64,000 nt of DNA from an uncultured Eubacteriales bacterium (lineage in GTDB: Bacteria; Bacillota; Clostridia; Peptostreptococcales; Anaerovoracaceae): NCBI GenBank assembly GCA_900553025.1, contig USBT01000002.1, forward strand, positions 13,236-77,235, written 5' to 3'. The position numbers were made by a program, and so were the translations under genes. Shown here in pieces: positions 52,998 to 62,142 of the stretch (positions within the stretch are counted from its first letter, which is position 1; each line of letters opens with the position of its first letter). Below the pieces are notes generated by a model. That model made no database searches and was not told where the DNA came from. It was given only the letters and a program-made list of their open reading frames with translations.

Positions 52998-55726
52998 TGA
53001 ACCAATGGCGTAAAATTTCTTCAAGATATTATCTAATCGCACTAGTGATATTGTTGCTGATGATTACTCTAGTCATCAGATTGTTTGTGTTATCTGTGAT
53101 TCAGGGCAAAAATTGGAACGAGCGTGCTAATAACTTGAATTCCAAAGAAATTTACACTGCACCAGTAAGAGGCAATATTTATGATAGGAATGGCAAAATA
53201 CTTGCAACTAACAAGCAAATTTTTACCGCTACGTTTACAGCAAGCGGTATGAATGTAAAAGAAATAAATAAATCTGCAATACAGCTCATTAAAATTTTAG
53301 AATCTAATGGAGATAAATATGAAAACAAGTTTCCAATAAAAATAAGCAAAAATGGAAATTACTATTTTGTTTATGATTATGAAAAAAATAAATGGCTTGA
53401 TGATAACCAGATTCAAAGAGGCACATCTGCTGGAGATGCATTTGAAATATTGAGGATAAGGTATAATATAGACCCTTCCCTGAGTAGATTTGAGGCATCA
53501 AATGAATTATACAAAAAATATAATATGAGCATACCCATAAGTGTAAAAAACATGAATTATACTTTCGATCTTGAGAAGAAATCATTTTTGGAAAGATTTT
53601 ACTTTGAAGAAGATGATATAGAAAAAGGGATATCAGCAAAATCAACAATTAAAAAACTTAGAACTCTATTTTCGATACCCAAGGATCTCACTGAAGAAGA
53701 AGCTATAAAAGTATTGGGGATAAGAAATGAAATTTCTAAAAATGGTTTTACGAGTTATGTGCCAATCACAGTAGCAAAGGAAATTAGTGATGAAACTATA
53801 AGCTATCTTGAAGAAGCAAATCTTAAAGGCGCTTCAGTTGCCTCAGAATACATAAGGTATTATCCTAACGGGCAAACGGCAGCGAATGTACTTGGGTACA
53901 TGGGAAGTATATCAGAATCAGAGGTTGATAAATATATTAAAAAAGGCTACAGCAGTAGTGATATGGTTGGCAAATATGGTATTGAGGGTGTTTATGAGGA
54001 TGAACTCAGAGGCAAATCAGGAGTAAAAAAAATAAGAGTAGATGCAGGTGGCAGATACGTGTCGACCATTAGCGAAACCGCACCTAAGAGTGGGAAGGAT
54101 GTATACCTAACAATAGATTTAGATTTACAAAAAACGGCTGAAGAGAGCCTTGCATCCTCAATTACGCAAGCTAGGAAAAATGCTCCTAATTGTGAAAGTG
54201 GCGCTACAGTTGGGGTGGAGGTTGAAACTGGAGATGTGGTTGCAATTGCAAGCGTTCCTAGTTATGATCCCAATATTTTTTCCAAAGGCATCACGAAAAA
54301 AGCGTGGAAATCAGTTCAGAGTAAAAATCCTAGGGATCCGCTTGCTCCTGCACCACTTTTCAATATTGCTACAAGGACAGCGGTTCAGCCTGGTTCAACA
54401 TTTAAACCTATAACAGGTATCGCGGCTCTTGAGTGTGGTTTAAGCCCAAATATGACAATTAACGATAAAGGCTTTATAAAAATGGGTGATAGAACTTTTG
54501 GTTGTCACACATGGAATGAATTTCGCTCTACGGATGGAGCTTTAAATTTATCTAGAGCGCTCGCAGTTTCTTGCAATTATTATTTTTATTGTATAGCCAC
54601 TAATAAGGATTGGAATAACGGAGCCTCCCTTGGGCTAGATGGAATGGGTATGGATAAAATGCTTGAAGTAGCCTCTGAACTCGGACTCGGCACTTCTACG
54701 GGTATTCAACTTGACGAAGTTGTAGCTCCATTACCATCTGAAGAAAGACATGCAAAATCTATTGAATATGGCCTAAGATCTGATATTACCAGCCAAGCTC
54801 ATACATATTTTCCTAAGGAAATTGCAGAAAATGACAAGAAGCTATCAAGTAATATTGACACTATTGCTGGATATATGAAGGAAAATCCACCTAGAGATGA
54901 ACTAATTGAGCGTATTGACAGCGAGACTGACGTACTCAAGGATAAGGTGGTAGACCTATCGGATTTAGTTAAATTTTCATATTTTAACCAAGCAAAATGG
55001 GGTGTTGGAGACATATTTAATGTATCGATAGGTCAAGGGGATAACGCATATACGCCTATACAGATGGTGCGATATCTTGCTACTTTGTCGAATGAAGGAA
55101 AAAGGAATCAATTGAGCATTGTTAAGGGGGTTTCTGACCAGGGGATGACCAAAAAAAGAAAACCTTATGCAATTAAACTGGATGATAAATCGCTTCTAGA
55201 AGATGTTAAAGTTGGAATGCATGAGGTTGTAGTTCGAACAAACCAATTTGGCTCTATTAACAATGATGCTTTTGGTAAAACTGGTACAGCTCAAAGGTCG
55301 GGGAAAATCAACCCACCCGATGAAGTTGAATATGTAAAACAGCATCTAGGATCAATAGCTCCTGGAGTTAGGTGGGATGATGTCCAGAACGAAATAGATA
55401 AGATGAAAAAAACAAAAAAATATGAAGGCTTTTCATCAAACGATTTGGTCGACAAAGCCTTGATAGTAGCTAGCAATTACAAGGTAACACGCCTAGACAT
55501 AGATAGATTTAAAGGAGATTACGATAGTTTTGCGTGGTTTATAGCAGCTGCACCAATAAAGAATCCTAAAATTGCAACATCGACAATTTTAGTCCAGGGA
55601 GGCACTTCGATGGTCTCTGTTCAGGTATGTAAAGATGTTATTGCAAAGTATCAAGAAATAGAAGGAAATGATACAAAAGAAGAACCTAATAAACTTTCTC
55701 AGCAAGGAATTAATATAGCATTTTGA
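52997..55726 (+). CDS. mrdA: Class B penicillin-binding protein 2 (elongation), enlarged
   Basis: 909 aa, longer than most PBP2. N-terminal helix (about 12-34), pedestal domain opening APVRGNIYDRNGKILATN and including extra sequence up to about 290, then the transpeptidase with S467-T-F-K470, S525-C-N527 and K761-T-G-T. Between KTGT and the next conserved strand (SFAWFIAAAP near 845) there are about 80 residues, where about 20 are usual: a charged insertion. It crosslinks side-wall murein with RodA. Coupled to mreD by a one-base overlap. Confidence 0.93.
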   Translation: MNQWRKISSRYYLIALVILLLMITLVIRLFVLSVIQGKNWNERANNLNSKEIYTAPVRGNIYDRNGKILATNKQIFTATFTASGMNVKEINKSAIQLIKILESNGDKYENKFPIKISKNGNYYFVYDYEKNKWLDDNQIQRGTSAGDAFEILRIRYNIDPSLSRFEASNELYKKYNMSIPISVKNMNYTFDLEKKSFLERFYFEEDDIEKGISAKSTIKKLRTLFSIPKDLTEEEAIKVLGIRNEISKNGFTSYVPITVAKEISDETISYLEEANLKGASVASEYIRYYPNGQTAANVLGYMGSISESEVDKYIKKGYSSSDMVGKYGIEGVYEDELRGKSGVKKIRVDAGGRYVSTISETAPKSGKDVYLTIDLDLQKTAEESLASSITQARKNAPNCESGATVGVEVETGDVVAIASVPSYDPNIFSKGITKKAWKSVQSKNPRDPLAPAPLFNIATRTAVQPGSTFKPITGIAALECGLSPNMTINDKGFIKMGDRTFGCHTWNEFRSTDGALNLSRALAVSCNYYFYCIATNKDWNNGASLGLDGMGMDKMLEVASELGLGTSTGIQLDEVVAPLPSEERHAKSIEYGLRSDITSQAHTYFPKEIAENDKKLSSNIDTIAGYMKENPPRDELIERIDSETDVLKDKVVDLSDLVKFSYFNQAKWGVGDIFNVSIGQGDNAYTPIQMVRYLATLSNEGKRNQLSIVKGVSDQGMTKKRKPYAIKLDDKSLLEDVKVGMHEVVVRTNQFGSINNDAFGKTGTAQRSGKINPPDEVEYVKQHLGSIAPGVRWDDVQNEIDKMKKTKKYEGFSSNDLVDKALIVASNYKVTRLDIDRFKGDYDSFAWFIAAAPIKNPKIATSTILVQGGTSMVSVQVCKDVIAKYQEIEGNDTKEEPNKLSQQGINIAF

Positions 55727-55794
55727 TTATGTAGAGTATATAAGAAAACAATAGGAATTAAAAAAAGATATTTGTTATTTTATAGGATGGTAAT

Positions 55795-56517
55795 ATGGGT
55801 AAAACAATTTTGATAGCGTCAGGAAAGGGTGGCACGGGAAAGACAATGGTTGCCGTAAATCTAGGTGCTACATTCGCTAACAATGGTAAAAAAGTTTTGA
55901 TTATAGATATGGATCTTGGTCTTAGAAATCTTGATTTATATCTTGGAGTTGAAAACAATGTTGTATATGATGTATACGATGTTATGACAGGTGTTTGTAG
56001 AATCAGGCAGGGAATAATACAGGATAAAAGATTTGAAAATTTATATATTATGAGTGCTTCACCAAGCAAAGAAGATGGAACCTTGACCCCCCTTCATATG
56101 AAGGTTCTATGCGATAAGTTAAGAGATAAGTACGATTATATTTTGATTGATGCACCCTCTGGTATTGACGACGGAGTCACAATTGCCTCAGCTGGTTCAG
56201 ACATGGCTATAATAGTAACAAATCCCGAATACTCAGCTATAAGGGATGCAGATGCCATTGACAGAGAACTTACTAAATTAGGAATCGAAGATCGTTATGT
56301 TATACTTAACAAAATAGTTGCAGACCTTATAAATCTGGGATATGCACCGAGCTTGATGGAGGTTACTGAATTACTAAGACCTACTTTGATTGGGGCCATA
56401 CAATTTGATGAAAACATACAAATTTCCACAAATCTAGGCATACCGATTGTACTCAAAGAAAATACATACATAAGGGCAAACTTTGACAAAATAGCAAGCC
56501 GTATAGAGGAGCTGTAA
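55795..56517 (+). CDS. minD: MinD-like ATPase lacking the membrane-targeting helix
   Basis: 240 aa, about 25 residues shorter than typical MinD. The deviant Walker A is KGGTGKT (11-17), followed by IIDMDLGLRNLDLYLGVENN, the switch II DAPSGIDDG and IVTNPEYSAIRDADAIDREL, all MinD-like. The protein ends ANFDKIASRIEEL, without the amphipathic helix that targets MinD to membrane. minC and minE are absent from the locus. It could be a true MinD with altered membrane contact or a relative with another role. Ribosome site TAGGATGG is modest. Confidence 0.82.
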   Translation: MGKTILIASGKGGTGKTMVAVNLGATFANNGKKVLIIDMDLGLRNLDLYLGVENNVVYDVYDVMTGVCRIRQGIIQDKRFENLYIMSASPSKEDGTLTPLHMKVLCDKLRDKYDYILIDAPSGIDDGVTIASAGSDMAIIVTNPEYSAIRDADAIDRELTKLGIEDRYVILNKIVADLINLGYAPSLMEVTELLRPTLIGAIQFDENIQISTNLGIPIVLKENTYIRANFDKIASRIEEL

Positions 56518-56536
56518 TCATTCTTGCATACTACAC

Positions 56537-56625
56537 TTGGAGTTTAGATTGAAGCAATATTGGAGCTAGATTAAAGCTAGATTGAAGCTGGATTGGAGCT
56601 AGAATAAAGCTAGGTTGAGGCTAGA
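56537..56625. repeat. 11-bp tandem repeat array between minD and rodA
   Basis: Seven head-to-tail 11-bp units from 56549 to 56625 with consensus TTGAAGCTAGA (e.g. TTGGAGCTAGA twice, TTAAAGCTAGA, TTGAAGCTGGA, TTGAGGCTAGA), preceded by a 12-base related unit at 56537. The last unit contains the rodA stop codon (minus strand). No terminator hairpin is otherwise visible between these convergent genes. Confidence 0.85.
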
Positions 56626-57724
56626 ATCTTATTCCTTTTGAGCTTGAAGCAATGTTTAAAACGATACCAATCGAAATTATTGATGTGAGCATTGATGTAC
56701 CACCGTAGCTTAAAATCGGAAGAGGCAACCCTGTTACAGGCATAATACCCATATTCATAGCTATATTTTCGAAAATTTGGAAAGCAAACATACCTATTAC
56801 ACCTATGATTATAAGGGATCCGTAAAAATCAACGGATTCCTTTGCTATTTGTGCCATTCTGATAAGGAGAATCGTATAAACTGATATAACTACAAGTCCA
56901 CCAATAAAACCAAGCTCTTCTATTAAAACCGAAAAAATAAAATCGGATGTTTGCACAGGTATAAAATCCAGCTCCTTCTGTGTACCGTTAAATAGACCTT
57001 TGCCAAAAAGGCCTCCCGATCCCATAGCTACTTTGCCTTGAAAAACTTGATAATTTCCTGGAAGCTGGAGATTTTCAGGGTGTAGAAATGCTTCTATTCT
57101 ATTCTTTTGATATGGTGCCATAAATAAATATGCAACAGGTACAAAAGCTAATAGCAAGGCGAAAAATTTCCCAAATGTTTTAAGGTCAACCCCAGAGAAA
57201 AAAATCATAAAGAGCCAGATAGAAGAGAAGACCAGTGCAGAGCCAAGATCCTCCTTTAAAACTAAAAGAATGATAGGAGCGGCAAAGATAACTGCCTTAA
57301 TTAATCCTTTGAAATTAGATAATTGATCCTGGTTTTTTTCCAAATATTCAGCCATCATTAATATGAAAAGAATCTTAACAAATTCAGAAGGCTGTATAGT
57401 TGTAAAACCTAGCGTTATCCATGCTCTTGAACCGTATTGGACGATTCCTATACCAGGAACATACACCGTCAAGAGGAAGAGAAGTGAAATGGTATACAGA
57501 AGTGCAATATGACTTTTAAAAGTTGAATAGTGGTATTTTGAAATAAAAACACATATAACCACTCCAATCAAAAATGATGCAGTTTGGATTATAGTGTCTC
57601 TTGCAATAAATCCAGTGGAAATATGCGTGCTTCCTATCATAACTACGCTGACGATAAAAAGAAAAAGCACAGAAATTATTATAACTGGATCTGTTTTCTT
57701 TTTTAAATCTGCAAAAAGATTCAT
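56621..57724 (-). CDS. rodA: Rod shape-determining SEDS protein RodA
   Basis: 367 aa, about ten transmembrane helices, SEDS family. It matches RodA rather than FtsW: YGSRAWITLGFTTIQPSEFVK, the KEDLGSALVFSSIWLFMIFF segment, PVQTSDFIFSVLIEELGFIG and GLPLPILSYGGTSML. Glycosyltransferase of the elongation machinery, partner of the PBP2 at 53-55.7 kb. In many Clostridia rodA is downstream of min genes on the same strand; here it is reversed and convergent with minD, with the 11-bp array at the junction. AGAGG precedes the ATG. Confidence 0.94.
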   Translation of the reverse strand: MNLFADLKKKTDPVIIISVLFLFIVSVVMIGSTHISTGFIARDTIIQTASFLIGVVICVFISKYHYSTFKSHIALLYTISLLFLLTVYVPGIGIVQYGSRAWITLGFTTIQPSEFVKILFILMMAEYLEKNQDQLSNFKGLIKAVIFAAPIILLVLKEDLGSALVFSSIWLFMIFFSGVDLKTFGKFFALLLAFVPVAYLFMAPYQKNRIEAFLHPENLQLPGNYQVFQGKVAMGSGGLFGKGLFNGTQKELDFIPVQTSDFIFSVLIEELGFIGGLVVISVYTILLIRMAQIAKESVDFYGSLIIIGVIGMFAFQIFENIAMNMGIMPVTGLPLPILSYGGTSMLTSIISIGIVLNIASSSKGIRF

Positions 57725-57741
57725 CTTTTACCTCTTATTTC

Positions 57742-57771
57742 TTGACATGTATTAGCATTAACAATTATAAT
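57742..57771 (+). promoter_or_regulatory. Promoter of rny
   Basis: TTGACA (57742-57747), 18-base spacer, TATAAT (57766-57771). This gives a leader of about 145 bases, AT-rich and without obvious strong structure. Confidence 0.75.
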
Positions 57772-57921
57772 ATATGTTGTATGAGCATAGCAAGTTTAAT
57801 TTTGTTGTGTTATTTCTGAGAAATTACTTATTATATTTAAGATGTAATTCACATTTTATTATATTATATATTATTAACGCACAATTTTACGCTAAAAATT
57901 CAAAATGAAGGAGGTGCTAGA

Positions 57922-59466
57922 ATGTCTCCAGTATTTATTGTAATTTTAGTTGGATTAATTGCCCTAATCTTGGGCCTACTGATTGGATATATATATAGAA
58001 AAAATGTAGGAGAAAGAACTATCGGCAGTGCCGAGCAGAAGGCAAAAAATTTAATACTAGATGCAGAGAAGAAATCGGAATCAATTAAGAAAGAGATTGT
58101 TTTAGAAGCAAAGGAAGACGCTAACAGAATTAGAAGTAGCCTTGATAGAGAGGTTAAAGATAGGAGAAATGAACTTTCAAGATCTGAGAGGAGATTACAA
58201 CAGAAAGAAGAATCACTTGATCGAAAGATAGAGAACATTGAAAAAAAAGAATCTAATATTGTAAAAAAGCAAGAATCACTTGAAAAGAAAAATCAAGAGG
58301 TTGACAGCTTTATTGAGAAACAGATACAAGAACTCGAAAAGATATCGGGTTACACAAGGGACGAAGCCAAGGAAATATTGCTTTCGGAATTAGAGAAAGA
58401 TATTAGACATGATGCGGCTATAATGATTAGAAACATAGAGTCTGAGGCAAAAGAAGAAGCTGATAAAAAAGCAAAATATATTATCACAGGGGCTATACAA
58501 AGGTGTGCAGCAGATCACGTTGCTGAGTCTACTGTTTCAGTGGTTTCACTTCCTAATGATGATATGAAGGGCAGAATAATTGGTAGAGAGGGAAGGAATA
58601 TAATTGCACTTGAGACTCTCACTGGTGTTGACCTTATTATTGACGACACGCCTGAAGCTGTTATTATATCGGCATTTGATCCTGTTAGAAGAGAAATTGC
58701 AAGAGTTGCTTTGGAAAAGCTTATTCTAGATGGTAGAATTCATCCTTCGAAGATTGAAGAAATGGTCGAAAAAGCCACAAAAGAAGTAAATCAGATTATG
58801 AAGGAAGAGGGAGAAGAGGCTACATTTGAGGTTGGAATACACAATCTTCACCCAGAGCTTGTAAGGCTACTTGGACGACTCAAATATAGGACTTCATATG
58901 GTCAAAATGTTCTTAAGCATTCAATTGAGGTCGCACACCTCGCTGGGCTTATGGCAGGAGAACTTGGACTTGACGTTAAGCTTGCAAAGCGAGCAGGACT
59001 TCTTCATGATATTGGAAAAGCACTTGACCATGAATATGAGGGTACACATGTTGATATAGGTATAGATATTTTACGAAAATACAAGGAAACTCAGGCAGTT
59101 ATCAATGGAATGGCAGCACACCATGGTGATTATGAACCGCAAAGCATGGAAGCTGTTTTAATTGCTGCTGCAGATGCTTTGTCAGCTGCAAGACCAGGTG
59201 CAAGAAGAGAAACCCTCGAAGTTTATATTAAAAGACTTCAACAACTTGAAAGTCTTGCTGTCACTACCCATGGCGTTGAAAAAGCATTTGCTATTCAGGC
59301 AGGACGTGAAGTACGAATTATCGCTAAACCTGATCAAATTAGAGATGATGAAGTTGCACTACTTGCTAGAGAAATTTCAAAGAAAATTGAATCTGAATTG
59401 GAATATCCAGGACAGATTAAAGTAAATGTATTGCGTGAAACACGTGCGATTGAATACGCCAAGTAG
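57922..59466 (+). CDS. rny: Ribonuclease Y
   Basis: 514 aa. N-terminal transmembrane helix (about 3-25), a long coiled coil (about 30-190), a KH RNA-binding domain ([20 protein letters not shown] near 215) and an HD nuclease domain with the metal motif [20 protein letters not shown]. It initiates mRNA decay at the membrane. Start follows AAGGAGGTG. A short hairpin follows the stop. Confidence 0.97.
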   Translation: MSPVFIVILVGLIALILGLLIGYIYRKNVGERTIGSAEQKAKNLILDAEKKSESIKKEIVLEAKEDANRIRSSLDREVKDRRNELSRSERRLQQKEESLDRKIENIEKKESNIVKKQESLEKKNQEVDSFIEKQIQELEKISGYTRDEAKEILLSELEKDIRHDAAIMIRNIESEAKEEADKKAKYIITGAIQRCAADHVAESTVSVVSLPNDDMKGRIIGREGRNIIALETLTGVDLIIDDTPEAVIISAFDPVRREIARVALEKLILDGRIHPSKIEEMVEKATKEVNQIMKEEGEEATFEVGIHNLHPELVRLLGRLKYRTSYGQNVLKHSIEVAHLAGLMAGELGLDVKLAKRAGLLHDIGKALDHEYEGTHVDIGIDILRKYKETQAVINGMAAHHGDYEPQSMEAVLIAAADALSAARPGARRETLEVYIKRLQQLESLAVTTHGVEKAFAIQAGREVRIIAKPDQIRDDEVALLAREISKKIESELEYPGQIKVNVLRETRAIEYAK

Positions 59467-59504
59467 TCAATTAGAACATAATATTTATAATATGCTAGAT
59501 TACG

Positions 59505-59530
59505 ACTCCTCATCTATATGGGGAGTTATT
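59505..59530 (+). terminator. Weak hairpin after rny
   Basis: ACTCCTCAT (59505-59513) pairs with ATGGGGAGT (59518-59526, one G-U), then TATTT. It lies just before the cysteine desulfurase gene, so read-through is likely. Confidence 0.5.
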
Positions 59531-59559
59531 TAAATAAAAACAGAAGCAGGATCATTCAA

Positions 59560-60693
59560 ATGAAAGAAATATATTTAGATAATAGTGCTACAACAAAACC
59601 CTTTGAAAGCGTTTTATCTTCAGTTGAAGAAACTCTTGATCAGTTGTATGGTAATCCATCATCACTCCATGACAAAGGGTTTGAAAGTGAGCAACTATTA
59701 AAAAAATCAAGAAAATTAATTGCAAACAGTTTGGGGAAAAAAGAAAATACGATAACTTTTAATTCTGGGGGCACTGAAGGCGACAACAATGTCTTACAGT
59801 GTGTTGCAAGAGATAGAAGCCGAATTGGCAAAACCATAATAACTACAGAGGTCGAACATCCAGCAATTCTAGAAACTTGTAAGTACCTAGAAAAAGAAGG
59901 CTTCAATATAATTAAGATTTCCGTGGATGAATACTGCAATCCCAACCTCGAAGAATTAAGCTCGCATATGTCGAAGGATGTTATACTAATATCCGTAATG
60001 ACCGTGAATAACGAGGTTGGCACAGTATTCCCGATAAACAAAATAAATGAAATTAAGGGAAATGCTTTGTTTCACTCAGATGCGGTGCAGGCTTATGGCA
60101 AAGTTGATATCAACGGATTCGAAGGAGATTTCCTAACTGCGAGTGGGCACAAAATACATGGCCCTAAGGGGGTTGGATTCCTATATAAAAAAAGTGGAGT
60201 AAGGCTAAGCCCATTGATATTTGGTGGGAATCAAGAATCTGGACTTAGATCGGGAACTGAGAATGCTCCTGGCATTGTAGGAATGGCAAAAGCAGCTGAA
60301 ATGATTGTTCCCAAGATTCAATGTAACTATGAAAAGGTAAAGACGCTTTGGGTCAGACTAAAGCAAGGCATTTTAGACATAGGGGATGTAGTAATAAATA
60401 GCCCAGATGATTGTATTCCGTATATACTTAATGCAAGCTTTATGGGGACAAGAGGAGAGGTAATACTGCATAGGCTCGAATCGAATGGAATCTTTGTGAG
60501 CACAGGCTCGGCATGCTCATCCAACAAAAACAGCAAAAGCCATGTACTTAAGGCCATGGGCAAGACCGATAAGGAAATAGAAGGCGCAATAAGATTTAGT
60601 TTAAGTGCACAAAACACTGCTGAAGAAATAGATACTGTTTTGTCGATTCTAGAAGATGCCGTAATAAAATTCAGAAAACTTGGAAGTTTTTAG
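59560..60693 (+). CDS. Cysteine desulfurase (NifZ-like, sulfur donor for ThiI)
   Basis: 377 aa from ATG 59560 (AAGCAGGA upstream; an in-frame start at 59518 overlaps the hairpin). PLP enzyme of the NifS/IscS class: the start EIYLDNSATTKP, substrate-site NNEVGTVFPINK, the Schiff-base lysine K198 in SGHKIHGPKG and catalytic C319 in TGSACSSNKNSK. thiI follows 17 bases later and lacks a rhodanese domain, the same pairing as Bacillus nifZ-thiI, where the desulfurase passes persulfide straight to ThiI. So its main role is probably tRNA thiolation. Confidence 0.93.
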   Translation: MKEIYLDNSATTKPFESVLSSVEETLDQLYGNPSSLHDKGFESEQLLKKSRKLIANSLGKKENTITFNSGGTEGDNNVLQCVARDRSRIGKTIITTEVEHPAILETCKYLEKEGFNIIKISVDEYCNPNLEELSSHMSKDVILISVMTVNNEVGTVFPINKINEIKGNALFHSDAVQAYGKVDINGFEGDFLTASGHKIHGPKGVGFLYKKSGVRLSPLIFGGNQESGLRSGTENAPGIVGMAKAAEMIVPKIQCNYEKVKTLWVRLKQGILDIGDVVINSPDDCIPYILNASFMGTRGEVILHRLESNGIFVSTGSACSSNKNSKSHVLKAMGKTDKEIEGAIRFSLSAQNTAEEIDTVLSILEDAVIKFRKLGSF

Positions 60694-60710
60694 GAAAAGG
60701 ACACGTATAT

Positions 60711-61892
60711 ATGATGAATGAAGAGAAAATATATATTGTAAGGTGTGGAGAGGTTGCTCTTAAGGGTATGAATAAACCTTATTTTGAAAGAGTTCTCGTA
60801 GAAAGAATAAAGAAAAATTTAAAGAACATTAAAGACAACAGGGTTAGTCGTAAGGAAGGACTAATATTCGTGCGTGTACCGCTTGAATCAGATACGAATG
60901 AGGTTATTGCTGAAATCTCGAAAGTCTTTGGTGTTTCTTCTGTCAGTCCAGCTCTTGAAGTGGAATCTGATCTTGATTCGATTGGATCTAAGGCTGTAGA
61001 ATTTATGAATTCTATGATCGAAAACGAAGGCGTGAAGACCTTTAAGGTGGAAGCGAAAAGGGCTGATAAAAACTTCCCAATAAAATCTCCTGAGATAGCT
61101 GCAAAAATTGGAGCCTATGTCCTTAAGGGTTGCGGGACTTTGAAAGTAGATGTTCACGAGCCAGATTGTCATCTATTTGTTGATTTAAGAGTTGACAAAA
61201 CATATATATATACTAAGAAAATCAACGGATTAGGGGGATTGCCTCTTGGAACTAATGGCAAAGGCATGGTACTGTTGTCTGGAGGCATTGATTCTCCTGT
61301 GGCGGCGTGGATGATGGCGAAGAGAGGTATGGTTATTGATGCCGTACATTTCCATTCATATCCGTACACAAGTCCTAGGGCACAGCAGAAGGTTGAGGAG
61401 CTTGCGGAGATAATTTCATCATACTGTGGCAAAATAAACATGACTGTCATTAATTTGCTACCTATTCAAGAGGAAATTGTCAGCAATTGCCCCGAGGATG
61501 AAACAACTATTTTGGTGCGAAGGTTTATGATGAGGATAGCCGAAAAGATAGCTCTCAAACAAAATGATCTGATGCTGATTACAGGTGAAAATCTTGGGCA
61601 AGTAGCGAGCCAGACTGCGGAGGCTTTGGTTGTTACAGACCAGTCCGTCGAATTGCCGGTTATGAGACCGTTGATAGGGATGGATAAGGTTGAGATTATG
61701 GATATGGCAAGGAGAATCGGAACCTATGAAAAATCAATAGAGCCATATGAGGATTGTTGTACTGTATTTTTGCCTAAACATCCAGTAACCAAACCAAAGC
61801 TTGAAAGGATTTTGAATTCGGAGTCTAGGCTTGATGTTGATAGACTTGTAGAAATGGCTGTTAATTCAGCCGAGAAGATAGAAATCGGTTAG
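60711..61892 (+). CDS. thiI: tRNA 4-thiouridine synthetase ThiI (short form)
   Basis: 393 aa. N-terminal ferredoxin-like and THUMP domains (about 1-165), then the PP-loop ATPase domain with LLSGGIDSPVAAWMMAKRG (about 184) and a cysteine pair in YEDCCTVFLPKHPVTKP. No C-terminal rhodanese domain, which matches the Bacillus-type enzyme supplied by NifZ. It inserts sulfur at U8 of tRNA. Stop at 61892 is followed by an AT-only hairpin. Confidence 0.95.
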   Translation: MMNEEKIYIVRCGEVALKGMNKPYFERVLVERIKKNLKNIKDNRVSRKEGLIFVRVPLESDTNEVIAEISKVFGVSSVSPALEVESDLDSIGSKAVEFMNSMIENEGVKTFKVEAKRADKNFPIKSPEIAAKIGAYVLKGCGTLKVDVHEPDCHLFVDLRVDKTYIYTKKINGLGGLPLGTNGKGMVLLSGGIDSPVAAWMMAKRGMVIDAVHFHSYPYTSPRAQQKVEELAEIISSYCGKINMTVINLLPIQEEIVSNCPEDETTILVRRFMMRIAEKIALKQNDLMLITGENLGQVASQTAEALVVTDQSVELPVMRPLIGMDKVEIMDMARRIGTYEKSIEPYEDCCTVFLPKHPVTKPKLERILNSESRLDVDRLVEMAVNSAEKIEIG

Positions 61893-61908
61893 TCGTTACC
61901 GAATCATC

Positions 61909-61934
61909 ATTTAAATTTTGACTAAAATTTAAAT
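61909..61934. terminator. AT-only 11-bp palindrome after thiI
   Basis: ATTTAAATTTT (61909-61919) pairs perfectly with AAAATTTAAAT (61924-61934) around GACT. All-AT stems are weak, so termination is only possible. Confidence 0.35.
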
Positions 61935-61993
61935 TAAATCTTAAATTACACTTGAAATATAGTTAGTAAAGTGTTTTAATAATAATGTATGGC

Positions 61994-62009
61994 TGTTATT
62001 TTTGTAACA
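61994..62009. promoter_or_regulatory. Candidate Rex operator upstream of bcd-etf
   Basis: TGTTA-N6-TAACA at 61994-62009 matches the core of the clostridial Rex site TTGTTAA-N4-TTAACAA. Rex senses NADH/NAD+ and is known to repress butyryl-CoA dehydrogenase operons in Clostridia. A possible -35 TTGTAA (62002-62007) overlaps the right half-site. Another inverted element (CGGT..TTCTC-TATT-GAGAA-ACCG) lies at about 62086-62113, near the ribosome site. Confidence 0.5.
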
Positions 62010-62142
62010 AAACGCAAATCACTATTAATTCTGTGCTTTCTTGAGATATTTGTATATGATTACTGAAATTCGGCCCAAAGGATTGCGGTTAACACTTCTC
62101 TATTGAGAAACCGTTATTATATTAAAAGGAGGCATTTTTATA

